Shown here in pieces: positions 10,878 through 21,622 of a stretch of 64,000 nt of DNA. This DNA is from Perognathus longimembris pacificus. Taxonomy: Eukaryota > Chordata > Mammalia > Rodentia > Heteromyidae. The stretch's first letter is position 1. The number at the start of each line of letters is the position of its first letter. The translations under genes were made by a program, and so were the position numbers. The notes under the pieces were generated by a model, which was not told the origin of the DNA, did not search any database, and saw only the letters and a program-made list of their open reading frames with translations. The DNA lies in contig NC_063171.1 in NCBI RefSeq assembly GCF_023159225.1, positions 33,635,378-33,699,377 on the forward strand. Direction: 5' to 3'.

Positions 10878-11545
10878 TTTTTCTTTACAATCAGATAATA
10901 CAATCTGATATTGCACAGGACCTAAATAAGTCTTGCAAAGCCTTCTATAACCATATTAGTATTTTGCATGCATATTGTATTGGAAGTTTTCAAAGTAGCT
11001 AATAAAGTATGTATAACAAACTTATCTAATTCAATTGCATTTTGAAAATCGCACTTTATTTTCATATCTATTACCTGTGGGTTAAGTGCAATATTCTTAT
11101 TATGTGAATGAGACTCAGAGCATAATATGGCAGCCTGACTAAACGATGAAGGAAATCACTGATCTTTAGGTTTTCTGGCTTTGAATTCAATCCCATCCAT
11201 TACCAGCTCTAAGTTATTTGCCAAGTTATTTAACAAGACTCTCTATTTCTTGTAAAATATAGGATATAAGAGTACCTACTTTTTAGAATTGCTGTAAATC
11301 TTTATGATAAGTATAAAATATAGTTCTAGGTACATAGGAAGGATTTAGCAAATGTTAACTGTTTTTAATTATTATTGTTATTATTAAATTTTTTACTTAA
11401 GTTTAGTGAGGAAGCAATTAAACTAAATCTAAGATTTTAAAAGTCTGAATTATTAACAGCTGTAGAATGAGTTTATAGTTTGATTTCTTTTATATATACC
11501 TTCATACCTACTGGGCTTGAAGATTAGTAGCTCTTTATCTAGAGT
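10878..11545. other. No feature recognised
   Basis: AT-rich; no repeat family or gene identified. Confidence 0.5.
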
Positions 11546-11557
11546 TAGATCTGTTTT

Positions 11558-11792
11558 TTGTTTTTTTTCTGGTAGTGGGACTTAAATTCAGGGCTTTGTA
11601 CACTTGCTTAGCTTTTTCCTCTCAAGGTTGTCACTCTACCAGTTAAGATATACTTCTCTGTCTGGCATTTTACTAATTAAGTGGAAATAAGAGTTTCATA
11701 TTTGTCTGCGTGGGCTGGTTTGCAGACATGATTCTCAGATCTCAGCCCCCTGAATAGGTAGGATTACAGGTATGAGTACTGGCACCAGGCCC
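11558..11792 (-). mobile_element. B1-like/tRNA-like composite SINE, antisense
   Basis: Complete antisense copy: T-rich tail, right half ('TGTCACTCTACCAGTTAAG'), junction ('TAATTAAGTGGAAATAAGAG') and B1-like head ending 'TACTGGCACCAGGC'. A 12-bp target-site duplication with one mismatch flanks it (11546-11557 and 11793-11804). Confidence 0.88.
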
Positions 11793-11804
11793 TAGGTCTG
11801 TTTT

Positions 11805-12212
11805 ATAAAATGTCTTTCAACCCTCCAGGCTTCAATGAGCCTAAATCCATATATTTAAATTTTAGGATTTGATACATTCTAATATTAATTATTGTATTGT
11901 ATTTTAAATGTTTCCTCAATTGCACTGTAATTATCTGAGAGATGACGATGTTTCTGTTGCTTTCATAATAATTAGAAGTAGACTTGTTTCTTCATTTGCA
12001 CATTCTTTCTGAGAAAAAAAATGCATCCTTCATTTTTAGTGTATGTAGTTCATTTAGAGTTAATTCCTTCCTCCATCTTCTATTTCAACTATGTCCTTTA
12101 AGGGATGAGATTATAACCAGGCCAGGCTTCTTAAGTGCCAAGTACCACACAGACACATAATTAGCTGAGTGGTAGATACACGTGATGCATATATAGCCTA
12201 TCAGAAGCCTTT
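11805..12212. other. No feature recognised
   Basis: AT-rich sequence with no supported feature. Confidence 0.5.
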
Positions 12213-12275
12213 ATAGCCTTTTGCTGGAATTCTTGAAATATGTATACACACAAATATGTTATCTATGTAACTATG
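12213..12275. repeat. Donor block 1 of a local duplication (copy at 13842)
   Basis: The stretch from 'ATAGCCTTTTGCTGGAATTC' to the beginning of the TATC microsatellite is repeated, nearly identical apart from small insertions, at 13842-13909 inside an L1. Here it sits in non-L1 sequence, so this is taken as the source. Confidence 0.85.
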
Positions 12276-12337
12276 TATCTATGTATGTGTGTATATATCT
12301 ATTTATGTAACTATGTATCTATCTATTTATCTATCTC
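12255..12337. repeat. (TATC/TATG)n microsatellite
   Basis: Tetranucleotide run of CTATGTAT and CTATCTAT units. Confidence 0.85.
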
Positions 12338-12339
12338 CC

Positions 12340-12458
12340 ATAAAGAGGAATAAGAAGAAATGAAGGAAAGAAGAAAGAATGAAAAAAAAGGAGGAGGAAG
12401 AAGATGAGGAAGTGGGTAGAGGGGGGAAGAGAGGAGGGAGAAAAAGAGCAAGAGAGAT
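12340..12458. repeat. About 115-bp polypurine tract
   Basis: Almost uninterrupted A/G with only a few T. Strand-asymmetric DNA of this kind can adopt triplex structures and is prone to replication stalling. It lies between the two donor blocks of the local duplication. Confidence 0.85.
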
Positions 12459-12541
12459 CACTGAGTTCATAATTTAGTTGTGCTTGTAGTCAGCTATGCC
12501 CCTGGATTCTTTTTAAAAGTCTAATTAATTGAGTATGACCT

Positions 12542-12735
12542 TCATCACTTGCAAATTCCAACTTTTGTGGGGAGTATGCTAGTAATTTAATTTTAATAAC
12601 CAATTTCAAACAAGCTATCTTTGGTGTCTGTTGTTTCATAAGAGATTGGTAAGAGTGGGGATTGCCATCTTCTCACTCTTCCACTGGTAAACTCACTCTG
12701 GCTGTTCCCCTTGAGTGTTCTTCATAATAAGAACT
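12542..12735. repeat. Donor block 2 of a local duplication (copy at 14160)
   Basis: A 194-bp block from 'TCATCACTTGCAAATTCC' to 'AATAAGAACT' is repeated at 14160-14355 in the same orientation. By eye the copies differ by about a dozen substitutions and one 2-bp indel. The block is not recognisable as a repeat family and is not L1 sequence. Confidence 0.9.
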
Positions 12736-13395
12736 TGGAAGGCAATCAGAGTCACTTTAAATTAAGTCTCCTGGAACAGATTTTAATCTAATGAGGTCAT
12801 TACATGTGGAGACATATCAGGACTGTGGGATGCCATGATGGAATGAGGGATGATTTTTTTTTTTTCCTTTCCTGGGAATGAAGAGTATTGAATGCATGCA
12901 GCCAACACCTTGTAAACTTCTCACACCTAGTGATGATGAAACAATTGAGGGTAAATTTACAGAAACTTTTTTGGTGTAATTTCCTGTTGGTATCTATCAA
13001 TGAAACTGGGAAAGTCTTTCACTGAGAGCAAAAGAGCAGGGATCTGGGAATGGTATGTTTGCATTCAGTACTTCAGGAGCAGAATTATGCAGAAGAGTGC
13101 TGATGTTGGTCATCCATAGACCCTGGTTTTCTCCCTGTATGGCACTAACAAGCTTTGTGATTGAAAGGATAGGTCTGTGCTGAATAACCCCTTGCCATTC
13201 CCCCTTGTGTTTAAGGGCATGCACTAGTGAGATAGCCATTATCCTGCAGTGTTTGTGTCTGTCTGATTCTGGCAGCTGGACTCAGCACTATGCTCCATCC
13301 AACTTGGCTAAACTTCCCAGAGCAATAACAAAATGCTCAGAGGCACTTGGATAAACTCTGTCATTTGACTCTTTTATATAAAGCCAGCATTAGCT
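12736..13395. other. No feature recognised
   Basis: Includes a T run at about 12856-12866. ORFs on the minus strand (80 codons and under) lack splice signals I trust. Confidence 0.45.
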
Positions 13396-13401
13396 TAATT
13401 T

Positions 13402-13964
13402 TTTTTTTATTGTTAAAGTGAAGTACAGAGGGGTTACAGTTTCATATGTAAGGCAGTAAGTAAGTTTCTCATCCACCTTGTTACCTCCTCCCTCATTTTT
13501 CCTCGCCTCCCCCTCCCCCTTTCCCTCTCCCCCCATGAGTTGTATGGTTGTTTACAACAGATTGTTTTTAAAGTATTGCTTTGGCAATGGTTTGTCTTTT
13601 TATCCTTTGTCTCTTGATTTTGGTATTCTCTTTCCCTTCCCTAGTTCTGATACACATATATACAGTATCCAGGATATTAAGATCAGATACGGTGATAGCA
13701 AGGGTAAAACCATGGGATGGTAATATGAGAGAGAAAAAAATGGTACTGTTTCACATGGCATGTTGAAAATAATTACAACAATGATATACCACTTGTTTTC
13801 ATAATGTGGAGTTCATTTCACTTAGCATCATCTTATGCCCAATAGCCTTTTGCTGGAATTCTTGAAATATGTATACACACAAACATATGTTATATATGTA
13901 TAACTATTGCATAGTTATTGGGCTATTGTGATCTTCCGCTATGACTAACCTAAACATGTACTAG
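13402..13964 (-). mobile_element. L1 3' end, interrupted by a foreign patch
   Basis: On the minus strand this is the terminal part of L1: 3' UTR, G-rich tract (the C-rich tract 13500-13535 on plus), then 'CCCCTCTGTAC' and a poly(A) tail (T run 13402-13409). The homologous L1s at 34.4 and 53.8 kb show what is expected. Here the sequence between about 13840 and 13909 is replaced by non-L1 DNA matching 12213-12275, after which L1 resumes ('AGTTATTGGGCTATTGTGATC'). 5' truncated; no ORF. Confidence 0.82.
13842..13909. repeat. Patch copied from 12213-12275
   Basis: The run 'ATAGCCTTTTGCTGGAATTC' through 'GTATACACACAAA' is identical to donor block 1, followed by a TATG-rich end with small differences. 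It is embedded in L1 sequence on both sides. Confidence 0.88.
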
Positions 13965-14044
13965 CTTTTCAAATGCTTCATGAGCATGACGGTTGGTAAC
14001 TGATAATACTGCAATTTTTTTTCTTTATTTTTTTTGCACATTTT

Positions 14045-14570
14045 TTTCTTTATTGTCAAAGTGTGATACAGTGGGGTTACAGATTCATATGAAAGGCAGT
14101 GAGTACATTTCTTGTTCTGCTTGTTACCCCCTCCCTCATTTCCCCCCTCCCCCTTCCCCTCATCACTTGCAAATTCAAACTTTTGTGAGGAGTATGCTAG
14201 CAATTTAATTTTAATAACCAATTTCAAACACAAGCTATCTTTGGTGTCTGTTGCTTCATAGGCGATTGGTAAGAATGGGGATTGCCATCTTCTCACTCTT
14301 CCACTGATAAACTCACTCTGGCTGTTCTCCTTGAGTGTTCTTTGTAATAAGAACTGCAAGTGCAATTGGTTTACATGAAATGGTTTTGTAAAAGTGTTGC
14401 TTTTTTAATGGTTTGTCTTTTTATTCTTTTTCTCTTGAATTTGGTATTCCCTCTCCCTTCCCCAGTTCTAATACCCGTATAAACAGTATCCAGAGTACTT
14501 GGATGTGATATAGTGGTAGCGAGGGTACAGCCAAAGGAAGGGACTACAAGAGAAACAAAATTTCACAGTA
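14045..14570 (-). mobile_element. Second L1 3' end, interrupted by a foreign patch
   Basis: Antisense L1 3' UTR with T-tail, 'TTATTGTCAAAGTGTGATACA' and the C-rich tract, then a 196-bp non-L1 patch, then L1 again ('GGTTTGTCTTTTTATTC', 'CAGTATCCAGAGTACTTGG'). A possible 8-bp direct repeat 'CACATTTT' flanks it (14037-14044 and 14571-14578). 5' truncated within the 3' UTR. Confidence 0.8.
14160..14355. repeat. Patch copied from 12542-12735
   Basis: Same orientation as the donor, about 94 percent identical by eye, sitting inside the L1 at 14045-14570. At the left junction the L1 sequence and the donor share 'TCAT', a microhomology consistent with template switching. Confidence 0.9.
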
Positions 14571-14578
14571 CACATTTT

Positions 14579-15570
14579 AACCTTCAAAATGATAAGCACC
14601 ATCTACAAAGCTTATGAATTCTATGGACATTAACATTAAAATTATTTTGTCCAGCTTAGGTGATACCTACATTTGTTTCCTTTTGCTTATTATCAGCTGT
14701 TCCCTCTTTATCTCTCAGTTCCTCCCTCCCATAGTTCACTTTCATCAATGTCCATTGTAGCTGATGGGCCCTTCTGCTGTATTTTTTCACCGGGTTTCCA
14801 CTCATTTTGTGCCCTTCTCCAAGCCTTACTCAGATGTGCATGTGCATACACCATATATGAAGTAAAGAATATAAAGTCATGTAAAAAGGATAAGACAATT
14901 AAAAAGAGGTCCTTTGTTTCCTTATCTTTGGGGTTCTGTTCAGTCTGTATATTATTTTATGTACCTATAAAGAAGTGCTTGGGCCTTACTATTTGGTGCT
15001 TTTCTCCTAAGACTGTCCTCTTTTGGTCTCACTGTGCATTGGTACCTTCAGTCTTGTTTACTTTGTCCTCATCGTCAAGAGTGAAAACAATTGCAAGCAT
15101 TTCCATGGCCATGGGATTTCATGGGATTTCAATGAATTTATAAGGAAGAAAGGTACAGTCATGTGGTAGCTGTGAACATGCCCTCGCAGCTCTCTATTTA
15201 CAGGAACTTTCTGCAAAGATCACAGATGATTAACCTCCTCCAGCTGCTGATCCTTTGACTCTATTGTGGTCTTTTCTCTGAAGCTCTCATTCCCACTGGT
15301 GATCTACAGCTAATAATTAGGCAGGGCAGCAATACCGGAATCATCGATTCTTTGCTGGCACAGAATACCTGTAGTGGACGGCATTGGTTGGTGGTGGCTC
15401 CCACTGTGGTTTTCTCAGAACTTCTCTATCCTCTTCACACCCAACTTTCCCTTCTTTTCCTTCATCCACAGGTGTCAGACCTGTATCATAGATGTCTTAC
15501 CCTCTCTCTTTACCCTTCATAATTGTTTCCTCCAATAAATATTTCAGGCCATCGGATCTATTACAGGTTC
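14579..15570. other. No firm feature; chance ORF present
   Basis: A 156-codon open frame at 14673-15143 (+) is rich in Ser, Phe, Leu and Cys, with no domain. It reads like pyrimidine-rich DNA translated by chance. Part may be old L1-related sequence, but I could not establish that. Confidence 0.4.
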
Positions 15571-16015
15571 TGGGGGGATGGGGAGTTGGGGGAGGTTCCA
15601 CGTCCCCCCAAGAGTTCACCACTCAGAGACAGTCTCAAGCAAAAAGATGGGTTTATTGGGGAAGCATAAAGTGAACTGACCAGCCAGGGATGCATCACAG
15701 ACTCGGGAGCTGAAACTACGGGAGAGTGAAAAGCGGGCTGACCGGCCAGGGACTAGAGCAGACTTGGGAGCTGCCACTGTGACCCTGAGCAGTCCTCAAA
15801 TTGGGGTTTATAAAGGTAAAAGTGTAGCACAGAATGTAGGGGGCTTGACTCAAGGGCACAACAAACAACAAGTGAAGCAAGTGTGGCACATATGTAGGAG
15901 GTTGACGCAGGGGGTAGAGCAAATAATGAGTTAAGCAAGCCACTTACAGAAGCAGAAATTTGGGGTCAGGTCGACCTAATAATCAAGATGGAGTCAGCTC
16001 TATTCCCCCCAACAT
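15571..16015 (-). mobile_element. Solo LTR of an endogenous retrovirus (gammaretrovirus-like)
   Basis: On the minus strand it runs from TGTTGGGGGG (16015) to CCCCCCA (15571), so it has TG...CA ends. TATAAA lies at about 15808-15814 and the poly(A) signal AATAAA at about 15652-15657, followed by R/U5-like sequence. The U3 part carries a two-unit imperfect tandem repeat. No gag, pol or env flanks it, so it is a recombined solo LTR. The CAATAAA-style signal and about 445-bp length suit ERV1/gammaretroviral LTRs; the class is inferred. No convincing target duplication was found. Confidence 0.75.
15822..15938. repeat. Two-unit imperfect tandem repeat in LTR U3
   Basis: Unit 1 (15822-15880, 59 bp) and unit 2 (15881-15938, 58 bp) both start GTGT(A/G)GCACA and end A(A/G)TTAAGCAA or AGTGAAGCAA. 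Repeats at this position upstream of the TATA box are typical of retroviral enhancers. Confidence 0.75.
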
Positions 16016-16439
16016 TTCCTACCATGTTTTCCTAAATAAGATGGAGTCAGCTCTACAACAGGATCCAGTTTTAGTGTCTGATTTTTGCAAATCCCAAATT
16101 GCTCTCTGCAAAACTGGAGATGACCCAGAGACAAGCTATAAACTGGGGTTCAAGAACAAGGTTATTTTTTGTCCATATGGCAAGGAGGATCTAATCATAC
16201 CTAATATGTGGAAAGAAGACAGTCTAAGCCAAGGCAGTAGTCCAATTGACAAATGTTTCAACCTGCATTTATCTAAGAGAAAGTGCCAGTGACAGAAATG
16301 CCCTGCTTAATGCATTCATTCTTCCCACAAGGACAAGTAAGCAAGCTGGTTGCTACTCAGTTCTACTGATGCCTGGAAAATGAATGTGAGAAAGTGTAGG
16401 CTAAAAGGAAGGCTAAGAGTGACTAATCAAGATGCCTAA
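16016..16439. other. LTR-adjacent sequence with an echo of the LTR end
   Basis: 'AAGATGGAGTCAGCTCTA' occurs inside the LTR (from about 15985) and again just outside it (from about 16038). The rest is unrecognised; the open frame at 15960-16292 overlaps the LTR and is not a gene. Confidence 0.5.
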
Positions 16440-16795
16440 TTTTGTTTCTCTTGTAGTCCCTTCCTGTGGCTGTACCCTTGCTACCACTGTATTACATTAG
16501 AGTACCCTGGATACTGTTTATATGGGTAATAGAACTGGGGAAGGGATAGCAAATACCAAAATGGAGAGACAAAGAACAAAAAGACAAACCATTCAAAATA
16601 AACACTTAGAAACCATTTTTTGTAAACCAACTGCACAACTCTTGGGGGTAGAGAGGAAAGGAGAGGGGGAGGTGTGAAATGAGGGAGGAGGTAACAAGTA
16701 GAACAAGAAATGTAATCCCTGCCTTTCATATGAATCTGTAACCCCTCTGTATCACACTTTGACAATAAAGAAAAAATAAGAAAAAAAAATATACA
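16440..16795 (+). mobile_element. L1 3' end, sense orientation
   Basis: Contains the L1 3' UTR purine-rich tract (about 16645-16690), 'AACCCCTCTGTATCACAC', AATAAAG and an A-rich tail. This is the opposite orientation to the other L1 ends in the first 35 kb. 5' truncated. Confidence 0.82.
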
Positions 16796-18654
16796 AAACA
16801 GACAAATAAAAATGTTTATATCATTAATCTTAAAAAAAGATGCTTTATCTCACTTGGCCAGAAGAGATTTAGGATCTGATAGGATTATTGAGCTTCAGAG
16901 TTACTTGAAGGCTTAATCAAAACCAGTCTGTGATGTTGCAAATCTACTGGGAAAAATATGGTGGAGAAAATCAAGATGGAATTAGGAAACCTTTGTGGAT
17001 GTTTCTGAGGATTTTGACTTTCAAACAGATAGTGTGCATGGCTCAACCTTCTGGAGCCAGAAGCAATATTTCTGCCAGGTAAGAAGTCATTTCCTCAGAA
17101 CCTAAGACCATTTCCTCTCTCGGTTATCAACCCACTGACTGGAGTTAAAGGAAACTCAGGATTTAGCTGGGACTAATACATGGTAAAATATATCACAAGA
17201 CAAAGAAACCCAATATGTTTCAGGGTGCATCAGCAAGAAAACCTTGGGGTTGAATTTTGAGGGAGTTTTGTGTAAGAAAGCTGGACTACTGTATTGCATA
17301 AATCAGAATGCGTTGCATTTGGGAAGTTCCTAAAGGCATGGTGTTTGACATTTGACAAAGATCCAAGGAAAGAGCAAACTTCCTGACAAAGCACCTTAAA
17401 AAAAAATATGTCTGGAGAAAGTAGTGGGTCCTGAAAGCCAGGTGGAAGTCACAGAGTTGCCCTAATGGAGAGTTGAGGAAGAACTAAGAGGAAGATGGAA
17501 TATTGCATTAGAATAAGTCTGCAAGGTCAGAGGAACATCAGAGAGTCCTTTTCCACTGAAGAATCATACCAGTCATCGAGAATCATCAAGAGAGCTCTGG
17601 AGAGGGTACCAGCATCACTGAGCTTCTTTGTGGTGGCTTTCTTCTGTACCCATAACTAATGGCAGAAATGGTGAGCATGTCTGCAGACTCATTAATATCC
17701 ATGGATATGTCAAGGGCTGCTGAAGTAAGCTAGAGGCTGCTAGGAAGCCAGAGGCTGTGATAACCTTGTAATGACTGGAAGGGGGGAGGGCAGCCCAGGG
17801 ACATTATTCTTTCAGGAGTTGTGGAGCCGGTTCCATGGAGCATAGCATCTCCAGGGGCAACACAGGAGGTCAGCTAATGACTTTGGGCTAAAGCACTAAG
17901 CAACATCTACAATGAGAAGAGAGTGGTACTGGAAGAGCAGGAACTGACTGTTTCAGAGAAAAGTACCAATTTTCCTGTTCATCTCTGGGTACAAGCCCAT
18001 TTGTATCTTTGAAGTACTAGTATGAAGTAATGTTTGGGTTCCTATGATGAAGACCAAGTGAAGTACACACTGCATTGATTACCTCCATACCTTCCCCACG
18101 GAAGAGACCCATGACTAATTACTGTCAGATGATGATGATCTCTGGAAAGAGAAATATCTACATATTTAGAGGATTATAGATGGTAAGATTTATGTTTATA
18201 CTGGTGCCCAGGGACCCAAGTGTCATCATGACTTTCCCTAAGAGTACAGATTAATGGGGACCAGGTCAAACATGCTGTTTTAGAGAAAGTCCTTCACATA
18301 GCATGCCCCGAGCTTCATCTTCACTGTATCTAAGTTTGTCATAGGGATTGAAATACTTGGCAGTTGGAGTAAGTATTGGAAAGACACAAAGGCTTCACAC
18401 TAAAAGGCCTATAGTTTCTTAAAGAAATTATATAGGCAATTAACGAAATTATATAGGCAGTACATTCCATATCTAAAGTACTTTTCGGGCCTTCATGTAT
18501 TGTGATATGAAATATTGACAGATTGGAATGTCTTAGGTTGGAAAAAGGCTAATACTCCTTGGTCACTTATAGTTCTTTTAGAATGTTCCTGTGTTCAATT
18601 TACTTATACATTGCTGAGGATTTTCACATTTCTTTGGTTTGCTTTACTTTGTTG
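16796..18654. other. About 1.9 kb without a firm call
   Basis: Somewhat purine-rich, with no long ORF. It has the look of old ERV or MaLR internal sequence, but I could not support that from motifs. Confidence 0.4.
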
Positions 18655-18765
18655 CTTTTGATACTGAGTCATATTATGTAGCCTAGGATGGCTTCAAACT
18701 GATCCTCCTGACTCAGCCTCCATATTGTTGTGATGGCAGGAGTGTGCCACCATACTTGGCTGTTG
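18655..18765 (-). mobile_element. B1-like monomer, antisense
   Basis: Antisense 7SL-derived monomer: 'TATGTAGCCTAGGATGGC', 'GATCCTCCTGACTCAGCCTC', 'GTGTGCCACCATACTTGGC'. Single monomer without a tRNA-like right half. Confidence 0.8.
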
Positions 18766-19391
18766 CATCTATTTTGATGAGACATTGGCCTATAGGTTCG
18801 TCGTTGTTGTTGTTTTTGTGAAGCTTTACTGGCTTTACATAATGAGTTAGTGTTGTCTCTCCCGTACTTCAGAAAAAAATGATGAAGAATTGGTTTGCAT
18901 ACATCTGGAAATTTTTACTAGGAACCATCCACGAGGTCATCTGTGAGGCTACTTATTTGTGGGTTGTTTTGGATGGTTATTTCAGCCTATTTACTAACAT
19001 AGGTCTTGTTTAAACAATTTCTTGCCTCAGTCAGTTGTAAATGACTTTATTAAAAGAGAAGATCTCAGATCAGTAGCAAAAACATTCACCTTAATACCCA
19101 GAACAGGAAGAAATTAAACCTACAGCAAAAGCAAACAGAAGAAAAGGAATAATAAATATTAGTTTATAAATGAGTAATAGATACTAGAAACAATAGAGAA
19201 AGATCAATAAGCCAAAGCTGATGGTCTGTGTCTTTCTAGGAATGTGTCCATTTCATCTAAGTTATTTATCAGCATATATTTGTATTGACATTCCTTTATA
19301 GTCATTTTTATTTCTGTAAGCTTGGTAGTAAAATCTTATCTTCCATTTCTCACTTTAGTAAAATTTTATCTTTCTTCCCCCCTTCTCCTTC
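18766..19391. other. No feature recognised
   Basis: AT-rich with no supported gene or repeat. Confidence 0.5.
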
Positions 19392-19456
19392 TCCCTCCCT
19401 CCCTCCCTCCCTCCCTCCCTCCCTCCCTCCCTCCCTCCCTCCCTCCCTCCCTCCCT

Positions 19457-19464
<8 letters not shown>
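19392..19464. repeat. (CCCT)n microsatellite
   Basis: About 18 near-perfect CCCT units, passing directly into a CT dinucleotide run. Confidence 0.95.

Positions 19465-19510
<46 letters not shown>
19465..19510. repeat. (CT)n microsatellite
   Basis: About 23 CT units continuous with the CCCT array; together they form a polypyrimidine strand of about 120 nt. Confidence 0.95.
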
Positions 19511-19513
<3 letters not shown>

Positions 19514-19699
19514 ATCCTCCTCTCATTCTTTCTCTTTCTCCTTTTTGGTCCCCTTGATGAAACTAGTTAAATATTTGTCAAATTCTTTGATCTTTCAGAG
19601 CATCAACTTTTACTAAATTGAGGTTTTCTCTTCTAATGAAAGCATTTACAACCATGATTTCCCTCTTATGAAAATTCTAAACCATGTCATACACACAAA

Positions 19700-19968
19700 T
19701 ATATATTTTGGTGGTATTGGGTTTGAACTCAGGGCCTCACACTTGCTAAGGAGGATCTCTACCATAATTTTCAAAATAGGGTTTTGTTTTATGCCTGGGA
19801 CTGAAATTTTCCTATTTGTGCTTCTTTTGTGGGCATGTCAGCACAACCCATCATTGTTTGACATGAAGTCTCAAGAACTTCCATGGCTGTACTCCTCTGA
19901 AAGACAATACCTTGAGCTTTGCCTCCCAAGTAGCTAGGCTTTCAGGATTGAACTATCACACCCAGCCT
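19700..19968 (-). mobile_element. B1+ID type composite SINE, antisense, diverged
   Basis: On the plus strand it begins with an antisense ID-like part ('GGGTTTGAACTCAGGGCCTC', 'TTGCTAAGGAGGATCTCTACC'), then an antisense B1-like part ending 'CTATCACACCCAGCC'. The order, B1 head with ID-like tail, resembles B4-type rodent SINEs. Confidence 0.65.
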
Positions 19969-20097
19969 ATATTTTGATATATTGATTGTTCATTTTCATT
20001 CATCATGAAGTATTTTCTTGTATTCTGAGAAGACTGTAGATCCTGCTTTTTGGTCTGGAATGTTTTTTATAAGTCTCAAACAAGAGTAATTCTTATT

Positions 20098-21175
20098 GTA
20101 TTTTTAAAAATTCATTGTAAAAGTGATGCACGGAGAGGCTAAAGTTACATCAGACAGGTAATGAGTAACATTTTCTTTTGAACAGTATTACCCCTCCCCA
20201 ATGCTCTCCCAGTTTTCCCCCTCCCCTCCCCTCCAACTTGTATAGTTCATTTCCAACATAGTCTATAGTGGATTTCACTGTTGAATTGGTTCAACCTTTA
20301 TCCCACTGTTTCTGTGCTTCCCTTCTCTCTCCCCTAGTCAGATACAGTTATATACAAAACAAAGGGCACAGGAATCATAAACAGCAACAAAAGGGAAGAA
20401 AAAGGAAAGAAGAAAAGGAAAAAGGGTGTTTGTCAAGAAATGTACTCATTGTCTTACTTACATAACTGTAACCCCTCTGTATATCACCCTTACAATTAAA
20501 TTAAATTAAATTAAAAAAAGAAAAAAAGGAAGAAGGAAAACTAGAAAAGAAAAAAAAAGAACCACAAACAGTATAATAATAAACCTCTTTCTTCCGTTTC
20601 TTGGAGTTCATTTCAATATGCATCATTATATATGATCATATGCAAATAGCTATTGAGCCCTTGCAATCCTCTCCTACAAATGTACTCCTTTGTTCTCATG
20701 GTGTGACTATTTAGATGACTGTTTAATAATCATAATCATGTCCAGGTGTAATTATTTGTCTTTTATTATCCATTGGGTTTACTTGTAGATTTATAGGCAC
20801 ATTCTAATTATTACAAATAAGGGAAACCATAGAGCTTATGTTTCTTTGGGTCTGGCGTACCTTTCTTAGTATAATTTTCTCTAAGTCTTTCCATTTCCTT
20901 ACAAATGGAGCAATGTCATTCTTTCTGCTGGTTGAGTAGAATTCCGTTGTGTATATATACCCTATTCTTGATCTATTTATCCACTGAGTGGAATCTGTGT
21001 TGATTCCATATTTTAGCTATGGTAAACAATGCTGCAATGAACATAGTCATGCTTTAGTGTGGCCTGGTTTGTGTTCAATTGGATAGATTCCCGGGAGTGG
21101 GATTGCTGGATCATAGGGAAGCTCTATGTTTAGTCTTTCGAGGAACCTCCATAATGCTTTTACAATGTAATTCAA
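20098..21175 (-). mobile_element. L1 fragment: ORF2 C-terminus and 3' UTR
   Basis: On the minus strand: decayed ORF2 C-terminal coding sequence (about 20830-21175, matching the same region of the L1s at 35.2 and 54.2 kb), then 3' UTR with a G-rich tract, ending near 20098. A short sense L1 end interrupts it at 20428-20560. Multiple stops; inactive. Confidence 0.82.
20428..20560 (+). mobile_element. Very short sense L1 3' end nested in an antisense L1
   Basis: 'GTCAAGAAATGTACTCATTG', 'AACTGTAACCCCTCTGTATA', an AATTAAATTAAATTAAA signal region and an A-rich tail. Orientation is opposite to its host L1, whose sequence continues on both sides. Confidence 0.72.
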
Positions 21176-21351
21176 GTCTTTTATTTCTTTGTTGAGCTTA
21201 TGCCTAGTTACTGTATCCACTCATACTACTAAGTTTTTCTTCTTTTATCTTTGATTTTGCTTCACATATTTTGCTTCTATTTCAACTATAATAATTATAT
21301 TATGAATGAAATAGTCATATCTTCCTGACAAGCTGGACTTTACATTTACTG

Positions 21352-21622
21352 TTTTTTTTTGGTGCTAGTCCTGGGGCTTGCACTCAGAGCCCAAGTGCTG
21401 TCCCTGATATTATTTTTGTTCAAAGCCAGCAGTCTACCACTGGAACAAAAGCTCTACTTGTGTTTTTGTTTTTGTTTTTTGTTTTTGTTTTTTTTGTTGT
21501 TGGTGGTGATTAATTGGAGATAAGAGTCTCAGACTTTCCTGCCCAGGCTGGCTTGGAACCACAATCCTCAGCTCAGCCTCCTTAGTAGCTAGGATTACAA
21601 GTATGAGCCACTGGCACCTGGC
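21352..21622 (-). mobile_element. Composite SINE with internal (GTTTTT)n expansion, antisense
   Basis: Complete antisense composite SINE ('GGTGCTAGTCCTGGGGCTTG' to 'GAGCCACTGGCACCTGGC'), with a GTTTTT/GTTTTTT run at about 21462-21510 inserted at the junction of the halves. Nested in the ancient L1. Confidence 0.88.

Noticed and set aside
14673..15143. 156-codon open frame.
   Set aside because: Composition of translated pyrimidine-rich DNA, no domain, no splice context, flanked by L1 remnants.
19285..19570. Ser/Pro/Leu-rich open frames of 82-90 codons.
   Set aside because: Created by the (CCCT)n-(CT)n microsatellite.
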